This document shows positions 56,531 to 64,000 of a stretch of DNA of 64,000 nucleotides, in pieces. Every line of letters begins with the position of its first letter. Position 1 is the stretch's first letter. The stretch is from the NCBI RefSeq assembly GCF_000764225.1, contig NZ_JQED01000003.1:248001-312000 (forward strand), in the 5' to 3' direction. The notes beneath the pieces are model-generated. The model was not told where the DNA came from, ran no database searches, and was given only the letters and a program-made list of their open reading frames with translations. This stretch comes from Colwellia psychrerythraea (lineage in GTDB: Bacteria; Pseudomonadota; Gammaproteobacteria; Enterobacterales; Alteromonadaceae). The position numbers and the translations under genes were made by a program.

Positions 56531-57409
56531 TTAAGCTATTTTTACCGTAACAGGTTGAACATAGTCATTGGCATCTAAAAAACCTGGTGTTTTCAATTGT
56601 TGTTCTGTGAGTTGATTAACTACATCACCAATAACGATAAGTGTTGGTGGGGTAATGTTGTGTTTTTCAACAAGCTCAGCCAAGTTACCGATAGTGCCGC
56701 GATATGTTTTTTGCTCAGGTTGTGTGCCTTTGCGAATTAATGCTGCTGGTGTATTGATATCACGGCCATGCTCTACTAATTTTTCAGCAATTTTAGGTAA
56801 AGTGTTAATGCCCATATAAAACACAACAGTTTGTGTTGGACAGCTTAAGCTTTGCCAAGGCAAGTTAAGTTGGCCATTGTTTTGAATATGACCTGTTATG
56901 AAGGTACAGCCTTGTGCAACACCACGATGTGTTAATGGAATACCTGCATAGGTTGTGCAACCTGAAGCAGCTGTAATTCCGGGACAGATATGACAGCTAA
57001 CGCCATGTTGCAGCATGTATTCTGCTTCTTCACCACCACGACCAAAAATGAATGGGTCGCCGCCTTTTAGGCGTAATACTTTTTTACCTAAACGCGCTTC
57101 GTGTACTAAAATTTCATTTATCTTATCTTGGGGGACGCAATGTTTAGCTTGCTCTTTACCGACATAAAATCGTTCGCAATTATCAGGCAGTAACGCTAAT
57201 ATTTCATCACTGACTAAACGGTCATAAATTGCAATTTCAGCTTGCTCAATAAAGCGCATAGCACGAATTGTTAGTAATTCAGCATCTCCTGGACCAGAGC
57301 CTACTAAGGCTACTTCTCCTTGGTTTAATACTGATTTTCCTCTTGCTGATATCTTATCGTTATCTGTTGAGCCTAGGCTGTTTAACTGATTTGTTGATGG
57401 TGTGTTCAT
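56531..57409 (-). CDS. nirE: Uroporphyrinogen-III C-methyltransferase (NirE type)
   Basis: A 292-residue SAM-dependent enzyme that makes precorrin-2, the first step from uroporphyrinogen III towards siroheme and heme d1. Motifs: VALVGSGPGDAELLTIRA (about 34-51), LRLKGGDPFIFGRGGEEAEY (about 117), GITAASGCTTYAGIPLTHRG and FYMGINTLPKIAEKL. There is a 30-residue N-terminal extension. Between nirJ and nirN it fills the NirE position of the cluster and supplies heme d1 synthesis; a general CobA role cannot be excluded. Confidence 0.9.
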   Translation of the reverse strand: MNTPSTNQLNSLGSTDNDKISARGKSVLNQGEVALVGSGPGDAELLTIRAMRFIEQAEIAIYDRLVSDEILALLPDNCERFYVGKEQAKHCVPQDKINEILVHEARLGKKVLRLKGGDPFIFGRGGEEAEYMLQHGVSCHICPGITAASGCTTYAGIPLTHRGVAQGCTFITGHIQNNGQLNLPWQSLSCPTQTVVFYMGINTLPKIAEKLVEHGRDINTPAALIRKGTQPEQKTYRGTIGNLAELVEKHNITPPTLIVIGDVVNQLTEQQLKTPGFLDANDYVQPVTVKIA

Positions 57410-57526
57410 GCTCTCGCCTTATTGCTATTGAGCCCACTTCAAGAGGGGCTCCGTTGCTTAATTAGTGTCGTGTCATTAATAATTCGTTTGTTCTGTATCA
57501 ATGTGCTTAAAATTTTCTTATTACTT

Positions 57527-58759
57527 TTATACTTCAACAAATTGAATCGGGTTTTCTTTGTTGGTTAACTCATCGGCAAATTTTGATGGTGGTGGAACAA
57601 AACCAATTTCATCATCATTTAAATAACAACCAGGATCTTCAGCCCATGCATCACCCGATTGAGCAAAAGCACGCGTTCGAGTGTTACCACCACAAATATT
57701 TAAATAATCACATTCGCCACAACGGCCTTTCACTGGTCGAGGACTTTCTCTAAAACCAAGCATTAATGGATCTTGGGTGTTTTTCCACACATCAGAAAAC
57801 TTTTCAGTTTTTACATTACCAATGGGGTGATTCCACCAATAAGTATCAGGATGAATAGTGCCGGTGTTATCGATATTTGCCACATTAACGCCACTGGCAT
57901 TGCCGCCCCAATTGATTAAGCGTTGCTTTAAATTGGCAATACATTCGGGGTGACTATCACCAAAGTGTTTGGTAGCCCATTTTAATAAAAAGGGACCGTC
58001 AGCATCGTTATTCCCCGTTACGAAGTCAGTTTCTATTCCTTGGCTGATATGTGACCATGCCCGTTCAAATAGTAACTCCATGGCATCTTTGGTCATCTTG
58101 AACATAGCGTCATTTTCAGCGTTACGTTTTCCTCGACCTGAATAATTTAAGTGAGATAAATAGAATTTATCAACTTTGTTTTCTTCCATTAAATCGAGCA
58201 TTGCGGGTAGGTCTTTATTATTGTCTTTCGTTAAGCAAAGACGCATGCCAATTTTTATTCCCGCTTCTTTACACAATTTAATGGCGTGCATTGAGGTTTT
58301 AAAACTGCCTTTTTGACGGCGGAATTCATCGTGGAATTCTTCTAAACCATCAATACTGATACCTACATATTGATAGTCAGATGCTTTTATTTTGTCGATA
58401 TTTGACTCATCAATTAAAGTGCCATTGGTTGATAGAGCAACGTAAAAGCCTTTTTCTTTAGCGTAAGCGGTAATTTCATAGATGTCAGGGCGCATTAGAG
58501 GTTCACCACCTGAAAGAATTAACACAGGTACGTGAGCAACTTTTAAATCATCAATGGTGGCTTTAACTTGTTCAGTAGTTAATTCATCTTTAAAATCAAT
58601 GTCTAAAGAAGTGGCATAACAATGCTTGCAGCGTAAGTTACAACGGCGGATGAGATTCCAGATAACTACAGGACCGGGCATCTTTCTAGCCGCTTTTACT
58701 GGCTTAAATTCAGCCATATCATCATGAAGTGTTTTTAATAACTGTGAAATTCTAAACAT
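57527..58759 (-). CDS. nirJ: Radical SAM heme d1 synthase NirJ
   Basis: A 410-residue radical-SAM/SPASM-type protein that replaces the propionate side chains with oxo groups in heme d1 synthesis. The radical-SAM cysteines are 40, 44 and 47 in RRCNLRCKHCYA; GGEPLMRPDIYEI and STNGTLID follow. A second cluster region at the C-terminus has GRCGECDYLNICGGNTRTRA and EDPGC. It has no clear ribosome site: an inverted-repeat element ends five bases before the ATG. Within the cluster it follows nirH but the repeat separates them. Confidence 0.92.
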   Translation of the reverse strand: MFRISQLLKTLHDDMAEFKPVKAARKMPGPVVIWNLIRRCNLRCKHCYATSLDIDFKDELTTEQVKATIDDLKVAHVPVLILSGGEPLMRPDIYEITAYAKEKGFYVALSTNGTLIDESNIDKIKASDYQYVGISIDGLEEFHDEFRRQKGSFKTSMHAIKLCKEAGIKIGMRLCLTKDNNKDLPAMLDLMEENKVDKFYLSHLNYSGRGKRNAENDAMFKMTKDAMELLFERAWSHISQGIETDFVTGNNDADGPFLLKWATKHFGDSHPECIANLKQRLINWGGNASGVNVANIDNTGTIHPDTYWWNHPIGNVKTEKFSDVWKNTQDPLMLGFRESPRPVKGRCGECDYLNICGGNTRTRAFAQSGDAWAEDPGCYLNDDEIGFVPPPSKFADELTNKENPIQFVEV

Positions 58760-58764
58760 AATCT

Positions 58765-59032
58765 TATACCAATTCTATTAAATTTATTCCCAGCTCAGAG
58801 CTACTATTAGCGAGCTTAGAACAAGTGAAATTGATTAAATATAGTTACTCTATATTTTACCAATTTTGCGAAGTAATCAGTTTGCTAATAAGCTCCCCAA
58901 GGGCGAGTTTAAAATGCTTATATGCTGCGTTTTTCATTTTGATAAGGGAAAAACCATTACCTTTAATTAAAGCCTTGCCTCTAAGCCTTTTAATTCTCGC
59001 TGTGCGGGAAATAACTTAATAGACTTGGTATT
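58765..59032. repeat. MITE-like element inside the nir cluster
   Basis: About 268 bp with terminal inverted repeats TACCAATTCTATTAAATT and, from the right, TACCAAGTCTATTAAGTT. The interior contains the same core as 31717-31891, in reverse orientation (GCCTTGCCTCTAAGCC, TTTAATTCTCGCT). An extra segment of about 90 bp near the left end is not in the other copy. It fills the space between nirH and nirJ. Confidence 0.8.
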
Positions 59033-59072
59033 ACATACCTTGCCCTAAGGCTTTGCTCTCGGTTTGATTAAT

Positions 59073-59615
59073 TTACTTCTTTAATCGTAAACCTGTTTTT
59101 TTCAGTATTGCTGTGCTGGTTAACATATCATTACTTTTGGTAATAATGTTTTGACTTGAATCATGGTTGCGGGTGACCAAGACTTCTTTTAACAATTCTT
59201 TGATCTGGCCCCGATACTTGGCGATTGACTCCTCTGTTTTTCCATGCACCATAGCAAACAAATTGTAATTCCATTCAGGCAAAAACCGAGGTCTTAAATA
59301 ACAATGGCTTACAAAAGGTAATTGGCCAACAGCATCACCAAACTTTTCAGCTTGTTCATCATCAATATCCCATACGGTCATACCATTAAATTGATAACCT
59401 AATTTATAGTGGTTTGGCACTGCGGCTATGCGCCTAATAATACCGCGCTCTTGCATGCTTTTAGTGAGGGAAAGCACTTGTTCAACACTGATGTTCATTT
59501 GTTCTGCAATGGCGTGATATGGCTCTTGGATGATAGGTAAGCCGTTTTGTGTCAATAAAATATATTGTCTTTCTTGATCGGTCAGTTTGTCTTGTTCTTG
59601 AGTGATTGATGACAT
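59073..59615 (-). CDS. nirH: Siroheme decarboxylase subunit NirH
   Basis: A 180-residue Lrp/AsnC-like protein: an N-terminal winged-helix-like part (LTDQERQYILLTQNGLPIIQEPYHAIAEQMN) and a C-terminal domain with the NirL/NirH signature CYLRPRFLPEWNYNLFAMVHG. With NirD, L and G it decarboxylates siroheme to 12,18-didecarboxysiroheme. ATG 59615 has AAGAG 8 bases upstream; an alternative ATG at 59678 (201 residues, TTGAGA upstream) adds residues without homology. It is the last gene before the repeat element. Confidence 0.85.
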   Translation of the reverse strand: MSSITQEQDKLTDQERQYILLTQNGLPIIQEPYHAIAEQMNISVEQVLSLTKSMQERGIIRRIAAVPNHYKLGYQFNGMTVWDIDDEQAEKFGDAVGQLPFVSHCYLRPRFLPEWNYNLFAMVHGKTEESIAKYRGQIKELLKEVLVTRNHDSSQNIITKSNDMLTSTAILKKTGLRLKK

Positions 59616-59701
59616 AATGTAGACTCTTTTGAATGTGATATTTAAATAAGCTGCTGTTGCTGCAAATGTTTTAACCATTAATTTCTCAATAAATGGCTTG
59701 G

Positions 59702-60214
59702 TTAAACAGGCAGATATAGACTCACATAGAATTCTTTTAATTTGGGTACGTTTAGCACTTTTAATCCCGTTTTACTTTCAATAGCTTGTACAACTTTCTC
59801 AATTTCTTCAGTTGACTCTGTAGCGATTACAAACCACATATTAAAATCATGATCACGGCGGTAGTTATGGGCAATTTGCTCAAAACTATTAACTTGCTCA
59901 GTTACAAAATCAAAGTCAGCTTCAGGTACGGCTAAAGCGGCTAAGGTAAAAGCGCCACCTAAACTGGCCGCATCAAACATAGGACCAAAGCGGGTTAGTA
60001 CTTTTTCACTGCGTAACTTGGTTAAACATGCTATTACGTCTTGTTCGGTACTTGATATTTCTTTGGCAATTTGTGCAAAAGGGCGTTCACAAACAGGTAA
60101 GCCATGCTGCAATAGGTTGATTAATTGCTTCTCTAGCGCCGAAAGTTCAACGGTTTGGCATTTTCGGCTCTTGCTCAAATTTGCTGTCTTAGATGGACTG
60201 CTGCTGTTATCCAT
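59702..60214 (-). CDS. nirG: Siroheme decarboxylase subunit NirG
   Basis: A 170-residue member of the same family: LSALEKQLINLLQHGLPVCERPFAQIAKEIS in the N-terminal wing and, in the second half, FEQIAHNYRRDHDFNMWFVIATES, the D/G-type motif (HNYxRxHxxNxWFV). The N-terminal 20 residues are Ser/Lys-rich and variable. It overlaps the nirDL stop by 8 bases. It should pair with NirH in the decarboxylase. Confidence 0.85.
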   Translation of the reverse strand: MDNSSSPSKTANLSKSRKCQTVELSALEKQLINLLQHGLPVCERPFAQIAKEISSTEQDVIACLTKLRSEKVLTRFGPMFDAASLGGAFTLAALAVPEADFDFVTEQVNSFEQIAHNYRRDHDFNMWFVIATESTEEIEKVVQAIESKTGLKVLNVPKLKEFYVSLYLPV

Positions 60215-61340
60215 GGGCTTGTCCTTGTTTTTTTATTTCGTTGCTATTGTCTTTTTTGCTGGCGTTGATTTTGCTAATTTTTGCTTTGCTGTAACGGGCC
60301 CCATGCTGTTTATAAGCTTTAAAGCTAAACAGCACATCTTTTTCAATTGACTCTAGACCAAGTTGTTCGGTAATTTGACGTATTTGCTGTAAAACTAAGT
60401 TTCTATCGGTTCCATGAATCATGCAAAATAAATTATATGGCCAATCAGGTAAGCGACGCGGTCTCTGATAACATAATGAAACGGGTGCACACTTAGCTAA
60501 TTTCTGAGCTACTTTATCCATGTCGTCATTAGGAATATTCCACACAACCATGGCATTAGCGTCATAGCCAAGTTTCCTATGTTTAATCACTAATCCAAAG
60601 CGGCGGATCAAACCATCTTCTTGCCAATTAGCTATTTGCATCATCACTTGCTGTTCGGTCAATGCAAGTTGCTTTGCAATAACTTGATAAGGAGATAAAG
60701 CTGTAGGTAGGCCTTTTTCAATTGCGCCACGTAAGGCTGCTTTTTCATAATTGTTCAGGTTGATCACGTCATCGTTGCTTCCTGAAATTTTACTCGACTG
60801 CTTTAACTGTTTATTCTCTTGACTGTGAAAAGGGCTTTCTACCCCAGTAACATTGATACTGAATGCTAAATCAATATGATATGAAGCTTCCATTGGCAAG
60901 ACTAAAACAGGTAAACCAGTAAGTAATTCAATATTTACTATCGTACTTTTCAGCGCCACCATATCGCTAGCTGTGACCACGAACCAAAGGTTATAACTAT
61001 GCTCTCTGCCGTAGTTATGGTTCACTTGATCAAATTGGTTAACAATACCTGCAACTTTATCTAGATCTTTTTCTGGCACAGCAAGGGCCGCTAATGTGCT
61101 GGCACCTGCTTTTTTGTGATCAAAGACTGGCCCAACACGAGAAAGTACTTCTTGCTTATTAAGATCATCTATCGCATCAAATACTTCTTGCTCACTTGCG
61201 ACAATATTTACTTGTGCAAGTTGTTCAGCAATCGTTTTATAAGGCTTACTGGTAAGTGGAAACCCTTTTTGGCTATTATTGATAATGTCTTGCTGTAGTT
61301 GTGAAATAATAGCGGTGTCTTTAGTCATGCTTTTAGTCAT
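60207..61340 (-). CDS. nirDL: Fused siroheme decarboxylase NirD-NirL
   Basis: A 377-residue fusion of two family members. The first half (about 8-160) is NirD-like, with FDQVNHNYGREHSYNLWFVV. The second half (about 195-350) is NirL-like, with CYQRPRRLPDWPYNLFCMIHG. A Ser/Asn-rich linker of about 25 residues joins them. Such NirD-L fusions are known in several denitrifiers and give a one-chain siroheme decarboxylase. The start follows nirF by two bases. The lysine-rich tail is not conserved. Confidence 0.88.
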   Translation of the reverse strand: MTKSMTKDTAIISQLQQDIINNSQKGFPLTSKPYKTIAEQLAQVNIVASEQEVFDAIDDLNKQEVLSRVGPVFDHKKAGASTLAALAVPEKDLDKVAGIVNQFDQVNHNYGREHSYNLWFVVTASDMVALKSTIVNIELLTGLPVLVLPMEASYHIDLAFSINVTGVESPFHSQENKQLKQSSKISGSNDDVINLNNYEKAALRGAIEKGLPTALSPYQVIAKQLALTEQQVMMQIANWQEDGLIRRFGLVIKHRKLGYDANAMVVWNIPNDDMDKVAQKLAKCAPVSLCYQRPRRLPDWPYNLFCMIHGTDRNLVLQQIRQITEQLGLESIEKDVLFSFKAYKQHGARYSKAKISKINASKKDNSNEIKKQGQAHG

Positions 61341-61342
61341 AG

Positions 61343-62584
61343 TTACAAGCCTATTTGGTGTGCGCGATTGGTGAAGAAAATACCACTCGGGCTTGATGAT
61401 TTAAGTGTTTTTTGTAATGTTTGTGTTTTGGTATCGTATATTTGAATTTCGTTGTTATCTCGCACTGACATCCATACATGCTCGCCACGCGGCGTAAACT
61501 CCATATGTAAAACAGCAGGACCCGGTGTTAAGGTTTTTACTAACTCAAATGTTTCGGTATTAAATACTTGAATGGTATTGTTGTCAGGGTGAGCAAAGTT
61601 GACCCAGATTTGTCGGTTGTCAGGTTGTGCCATGACAAATATTGGTTGGCTATGCGCAGGAATTGCGGTGACTTGCTCCCATGTTTTGGTATTTACCACT
61701 AATACTTTATGTTGACCGACTGCAGGCATAAAAGCGTAGTCGCCGGCAATTGCCCAGCCTTCTAAATGCGGCATTTTATAAACGGGTAATTTCTGCTGAC
61801 CTTTGCCGTAATTAGGTAAAATGCGTTTTACACCTTTTTCTAGGTGCCATAAATCAACAAGCGCCATACCATCTTCACCGAATAAACCTGCAATGTAGTA
61901 GCGACCATCAGGGCTGATTAAAGCGTCATAGGGGAATAAACCAATATCAGAAAACTTGGTCAATTTTGGGGCTTTGTCTTGCTCAATTGTTGAAAAGTCA
62001 GCAATCCAGATTTCATGGCTATCAAATAAGCTAAAAACAAACTTGTTGTTTGGCGCATCTACCAAACCAACAACTTTCGATCGAACTGGGCTGCCATCTT
62101 TATTTTTTGGTTTAGTCGTTAAAACAGAACTGTCGATTGTAGCAACGAGTTCAAGGGTTTCACTGTTAAATACTTTTACGCCACCAGGGGTATAGTTTGA
62201 TACCGCAACTAACTTGCCATCTTGGCTAATAGCACCACCAATACTGTTGCCAGACTGTAATATGCGTTTAGCTATTTTATCTTTTAGGATGTCTATTTTA
62301 GTTAATCCACCATCACGTCCAAACACATAGGCATAGCGTTGATCACGTGAATACACAATCGATGCGTGAGATAAATCACCTAAACCATCTATTTCTGCTA
62401 ATACTTCTTGGTGGCTATGATTAACAATTTGCACTTGACCTGTGGCGCGTTCAATAACAACACCCATATCTCCTGTGGCGCGAACTGGTATTTGGCTTAC
62501 TTCATTTGGAGTGTAACTTGCGCAAGCGGCAATCACGCTAGATAGTATTGCCACGCTTGCTAATTTTAATAAGGGTGTGTTCAT
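61343..62584 (-). CDS. nirF: Heme d1 biosynthesis protein NirF
   Basis: A 413-residue d1-propeller protein related to NirN and NirS but without a cytochrome c domain. A signal with lipobox VIAAC (Cys21) predicts a periplasmic lipoprotein, as known for some NirF. Propeller segments include YAYVFGRDGGLTKIDIL, GGAISQDGKLVAVSNYTPGGVKVF and VLHMEFTPRGEHVWMSVRD. NirF acts in a late step of heme d1 synthesis; its exact reaction is debated. It lies 82 bases after nirC and 2 bases before nirDL. Confidence 0.9.
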   Translation of the reverse strand: MNTPLLKLASVAILSSVIAACASYTPNEVSQIPVRATGDMGVVIERATGQVQIVNHSHQEVLAEIDGLGDLSHASIVYSRDQRYAYVFGRDGGLTKIDILKDKIAKRILQSGNSIGGAISQDGKLVAVSNYTPGGVKVFNSETLELVATIDSSVLTTKPKNKDGSPVRSKVVGLVDAPNNKFVFSLFDSHEIWIADFSTIEQDKAPKLTKFSDIGLFPYDALISPDGRYYIAGLFGEDGMALVDLWHLEKGVKRILPNYGKGQQKLPVYKMPHLEGWAIAGDYAFMPAVGQHKVLVVNTKTWEQVTAIPAHSQPIFVMAQPDNRQIWVNFAHPDNNTIQVFNTETFELVKTLTPGPAVLHMEFTPRGEHVWMSVRDNNEIQIYDTKTQTLQKTLKSSSPSGIFFTNRAHQIGL

Positions 62585-62666
62585 CAGTTATCCTTTCATG
62601 GTGCTATATTATTGCTAATAGTCTTTGCTTCTATATTCAGTAAATATTCTGTCTTGACTACTTGAT

Positions 62667-63038
62667 TCACTTGTCTGTTATTTTTCCCGCTTTTAATTGT
62701 TGGGAAATCCAAAAGGCTTCTTGTTCGGTTAACAGTGTTTTCCATGGTGGCATTGCGGTACCAGCTCGGCCATGCAAAATAGTATGTTGTAAAAACAGTA
62801 TTGATTTACCTTCAAGGTTTTCTGGTAACAAAGCGGGTCCCAAGCCGCCTTTTAAGGTCATGCCATGGCAAGAACCACAATCTTGTTTTACCGTATGGTT
62901 AAGCTCATCTTTACGTGCTTGAGATAACACTTCATCACTGGTGATTTCATTTGCATAAGCAGCTGTTGTTACAAGAATAAGACTGAATAAATAAGTAGCG
63001 AAAGCTAAGCCGGTTAAGGTAATTTTATTAGGACTCAT
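62667..63038 (-). CDS. nirC: Periplasmic cytochrome c NirC
   Basis: A 123-residue monoheme c-type cytochrome: signal peptide (about 1-29, ending AAYA), heme site CGSCH (54-58), and GTAMPPW supplying the Met ligand. It resembles NirC/cytochrome c55x, which transfers electrons in heme d1 maturation and to NirS. It is the first nir gene in the window and has an FNR-type box about 110 bases upstream. The LKGGLGPALLPENLEGKS segment is like that in the NirN cytochrome domain, pointing to shared ancestry. Confidence 0.85.
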   Translation of the reverse strand: MSPNKITLTGLAFATYLFSLILVTTAAYANEITSDEVLSQARKDELNHTVKQDCGSCHGMTLKGGLGPALLPENLEGKSILFLQHTILHGRAGTAMPPWKTLLTEQEAFWISQQLKAGKITDK

Positions 63039-63140
63039 TTTATTTCCACTATGCTTTATTAAGTTGGCTTAACCTTATAACGGCTAGGGGATTAGTTTTT
63101 TGTCAAAGATCATACTTTGATGAGGAAGTGCGGGGCTTTT

Positions 63141-63154
63141 TTGATTTAAATCAT
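63141..63154 (-). promoter_or_regulatory. FNR/DNR-type box upstream of nirC
   Basis: TTGAT-TTAA-ATCAT matches TTGAT-N4-ATCAA at nine of ten fixed positions. It is centred about 110 bases before the nirC start, a fitting place to activate the nir cluster under low oxygen or NO. Confidence 0.55.
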
Positions 63155-63218
63155 TTTATTCGAATTTATACGAATATTTGCTTGGTTTTTGCTCATTTTG
63201 AGCGAGTTGACTTTTACT

Positions 63219-63246
63219 AAAAAAAAGAGCTTCTAGGAAGCTCTTT
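63219..63246 (-). terminator. Terminator after hemerythrin 2
   Basis: AGAGCTTC (63226-63233), loop TAG, GAAGCTCT (63237-63244). On the minus strand a T-run follows. It lies about 36 bases after the hemerythrin stop and separates it from nirC. Confidence 0.8.
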
Positions 63247-63280
63247 TGTGTGTTCATCTGTATGTATCTGTAATTAAGTG

Positions 63281-63847
63281 TTAATAAATGCCTTTATTGT
63301 GTAGGTGTTCAGAATACTGTTTATCGGTACCATTGATATGATTTATCAACCAATCCGATAAGAAACTTGCAATTTCCTCGAGCGCATCATGTCCTTTTTC
63401 ATTGTATAGTTGTACAAATTTTTCAACTTGTTCAATCATCACTTTATGCTGCGCTTTGTGGGCAATTAAATCAGGGTAATCATTCTCTTCCATCATTTTT
63501 TCTTCACGCTCAAAATGATACTTGGTATAGCTAATTAATTCGTTCAATGCTTCTTTTTCAAAAGATTCACTCATCGCGTAGTCATAAGCGATACTGAAAT
63601 TATTTAATAAGCTGATGAGCTTTTTATGATCATCATCAATGTGGGCGATACCAACGCTGTACTCTTCACGCCATTGCACTTGATTAGGATTAGACTTTTT
63701 CTTGTAAAGTACAGGAATAAGGATTAGCACTGCTATGAGGATCCAAGAAATGGGGTTCGTCATACTTGATAAAAAACCTAAAAAGATGGCAACAATAATT
63801 AAGCCGATGATAGCCGCATAAATAAATGACTTAGTGCGATTCTCCAT
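63281..63847 (-). CDS. Membrane-anchored hemerythrin-like protein, paralogue 2
   Basis: A 188-residue paralogue of the protein at 50191-50769, with the same plan: two N-terminal hydrophobic helices (about 7-26 and 31-46) and a hemerythrin domain (about 58-185). Ligand motifs: IDDDHKKLISLLN, YTKYHFEREEKMME, HKAQHKVM and WLINHINGTDKQY. It should bind oxygen or NO at a di-iron site near the membrane. It sits next to nirC, is separately terminated, and has its own FNR-type box (63955-63968). A role in NO or oxygen handling for denitrification fits but is inferred. Confidence 0.88.
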   Translation of the reverse strand: MENRTKSFIYAAIIGLIIVAIFLGFLSSMTNPISWILIAVLILIPVLYKKKSNPNQVQWREEYSVGIAHIDDDHKKLISLLNNFSIAYDYAMSESFEKEALNELISYTKYHFEREEKMMEENDYPDLIAHKAQHKVMIEQVEKFVQLYNEKGHDALEEIASFLSDWLINHINGTDKQYSEHLHNKGIY

Positions 63848-63954
63848 GAAATACCCCTAAAAAAAATATGGTTAAATGATTAATAACGTTGGCTGAATAG
63901 TAGCGCTTAATGCTGATGAACAAGTAGTTATTTTATAATTCAAAGCGCAATTTA

Positions 63955-63968
63955 TTGACCTCGATCAA
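63955..63968 (-). promoter_or_regulatory. FNR/DNR-type box upstream of hemerythrin 2
   Basis: TTGAC-CTCG-ATCAA, a full palindromic match to the CRP/FNR-superfamily box. It is centred about 115 bases before the start codon; a TATAAA (63937-63932 on minus) lies about 27 bases downstream, a usual activator spacing. Confidence 0.65.
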
Positions 63969-64000
63969 TTTGTTTATTCTTTAAAAGTTATTTTTTTTTA

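Noticed and set aside
63100-63113. TTGTC-AAAG-ATCAT as a separate FNR box
   Set aside because: Three of ten fixed positions differ from the consensus; kept only as a remark in the nirC finding.

Overview
The window reads as chromosomal DNA of a low-GC marine gammaproteobacterium of the Alteromonadales, most likely Colwellia or a close relative. This is inferred from AT-rich coding sequence, from the conserved gammaproteobacterial order ndk-rlmN-pilW-rodZ-ispG-hisS-yfgM-bamB-der followed by xseA/guaB-guaA, from a TonB receptor beside a TPR-sulfotransferase, and from many short inverted-repeat elements between genes. I found no rRNA, tRNA, CRISPR array, transposase or prophage gene.

Layout. 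1-5.6 kb: end of a Sel1-like gene, a TonB-dependent receptor and a TPR-sulfotransferase. 5.6-10 kb: a minus-strand glrK-qseG-glrR (qseEGF) operon and a divergent secreted EF-hand gene. That gene is preceded by a GG-N10-GC sigma-54 promoter and two upstream GlrR-type sites, so the system probably controls its neighbour. 10-19 kb: M3 peptidase lipoprotein, coiled-coil lipoprotein, DUF2164 protein, beta-barrel protein, Lrp regulator, a 41-residue CPFC membrane protein, an orphan iscX and malic enzyme. 19.2-25.2 kb: response regulator, Cache-domain hybrid kinase, acyl-CoA ligase and permease, all on minus, perhaps a sense, import and activate module. 25.9-37 kb: the conserved housekeeping block (nucleotide, isoprenoid, tRNA-charging, outer-membrane assembly and ribosome functions). 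37-45 kb: a PilZ/GGDEF convergent pair, xseA, guaB, guaA. 44.7-50 kb: DUF2959 lipoprotein, a RidA-family gene broken by one in-frame TAG, a GST-like protein, SelO and a RecQ-like helicase.

50-64 kb is an anaerobic-respiration region. Minus-strand genes nirC-nirF-nirDL-nirG-nirH-nirJ-nirE-nirN follow the heme d1 biosynthesis order known from Pseudomonas. The only cd1-type protein lacks both distal-pocket histidines of NirS, so it is called NirN; nirS itself is not in the window. Two paralogous membrane-anchored hemerythrins flank this block. Each has an FNR/DNR-type TTGAY-N4-RTCAA box upstream, and nirC has a near match, suggesting one oxygen- or NO-responsive regulon.

Several repeat elements with a common core lie between genes, one of them inside the nir cluster directly against the nirJ start codon. 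All functional calls come from reading sequence and remembered family motifs; no searches were run.
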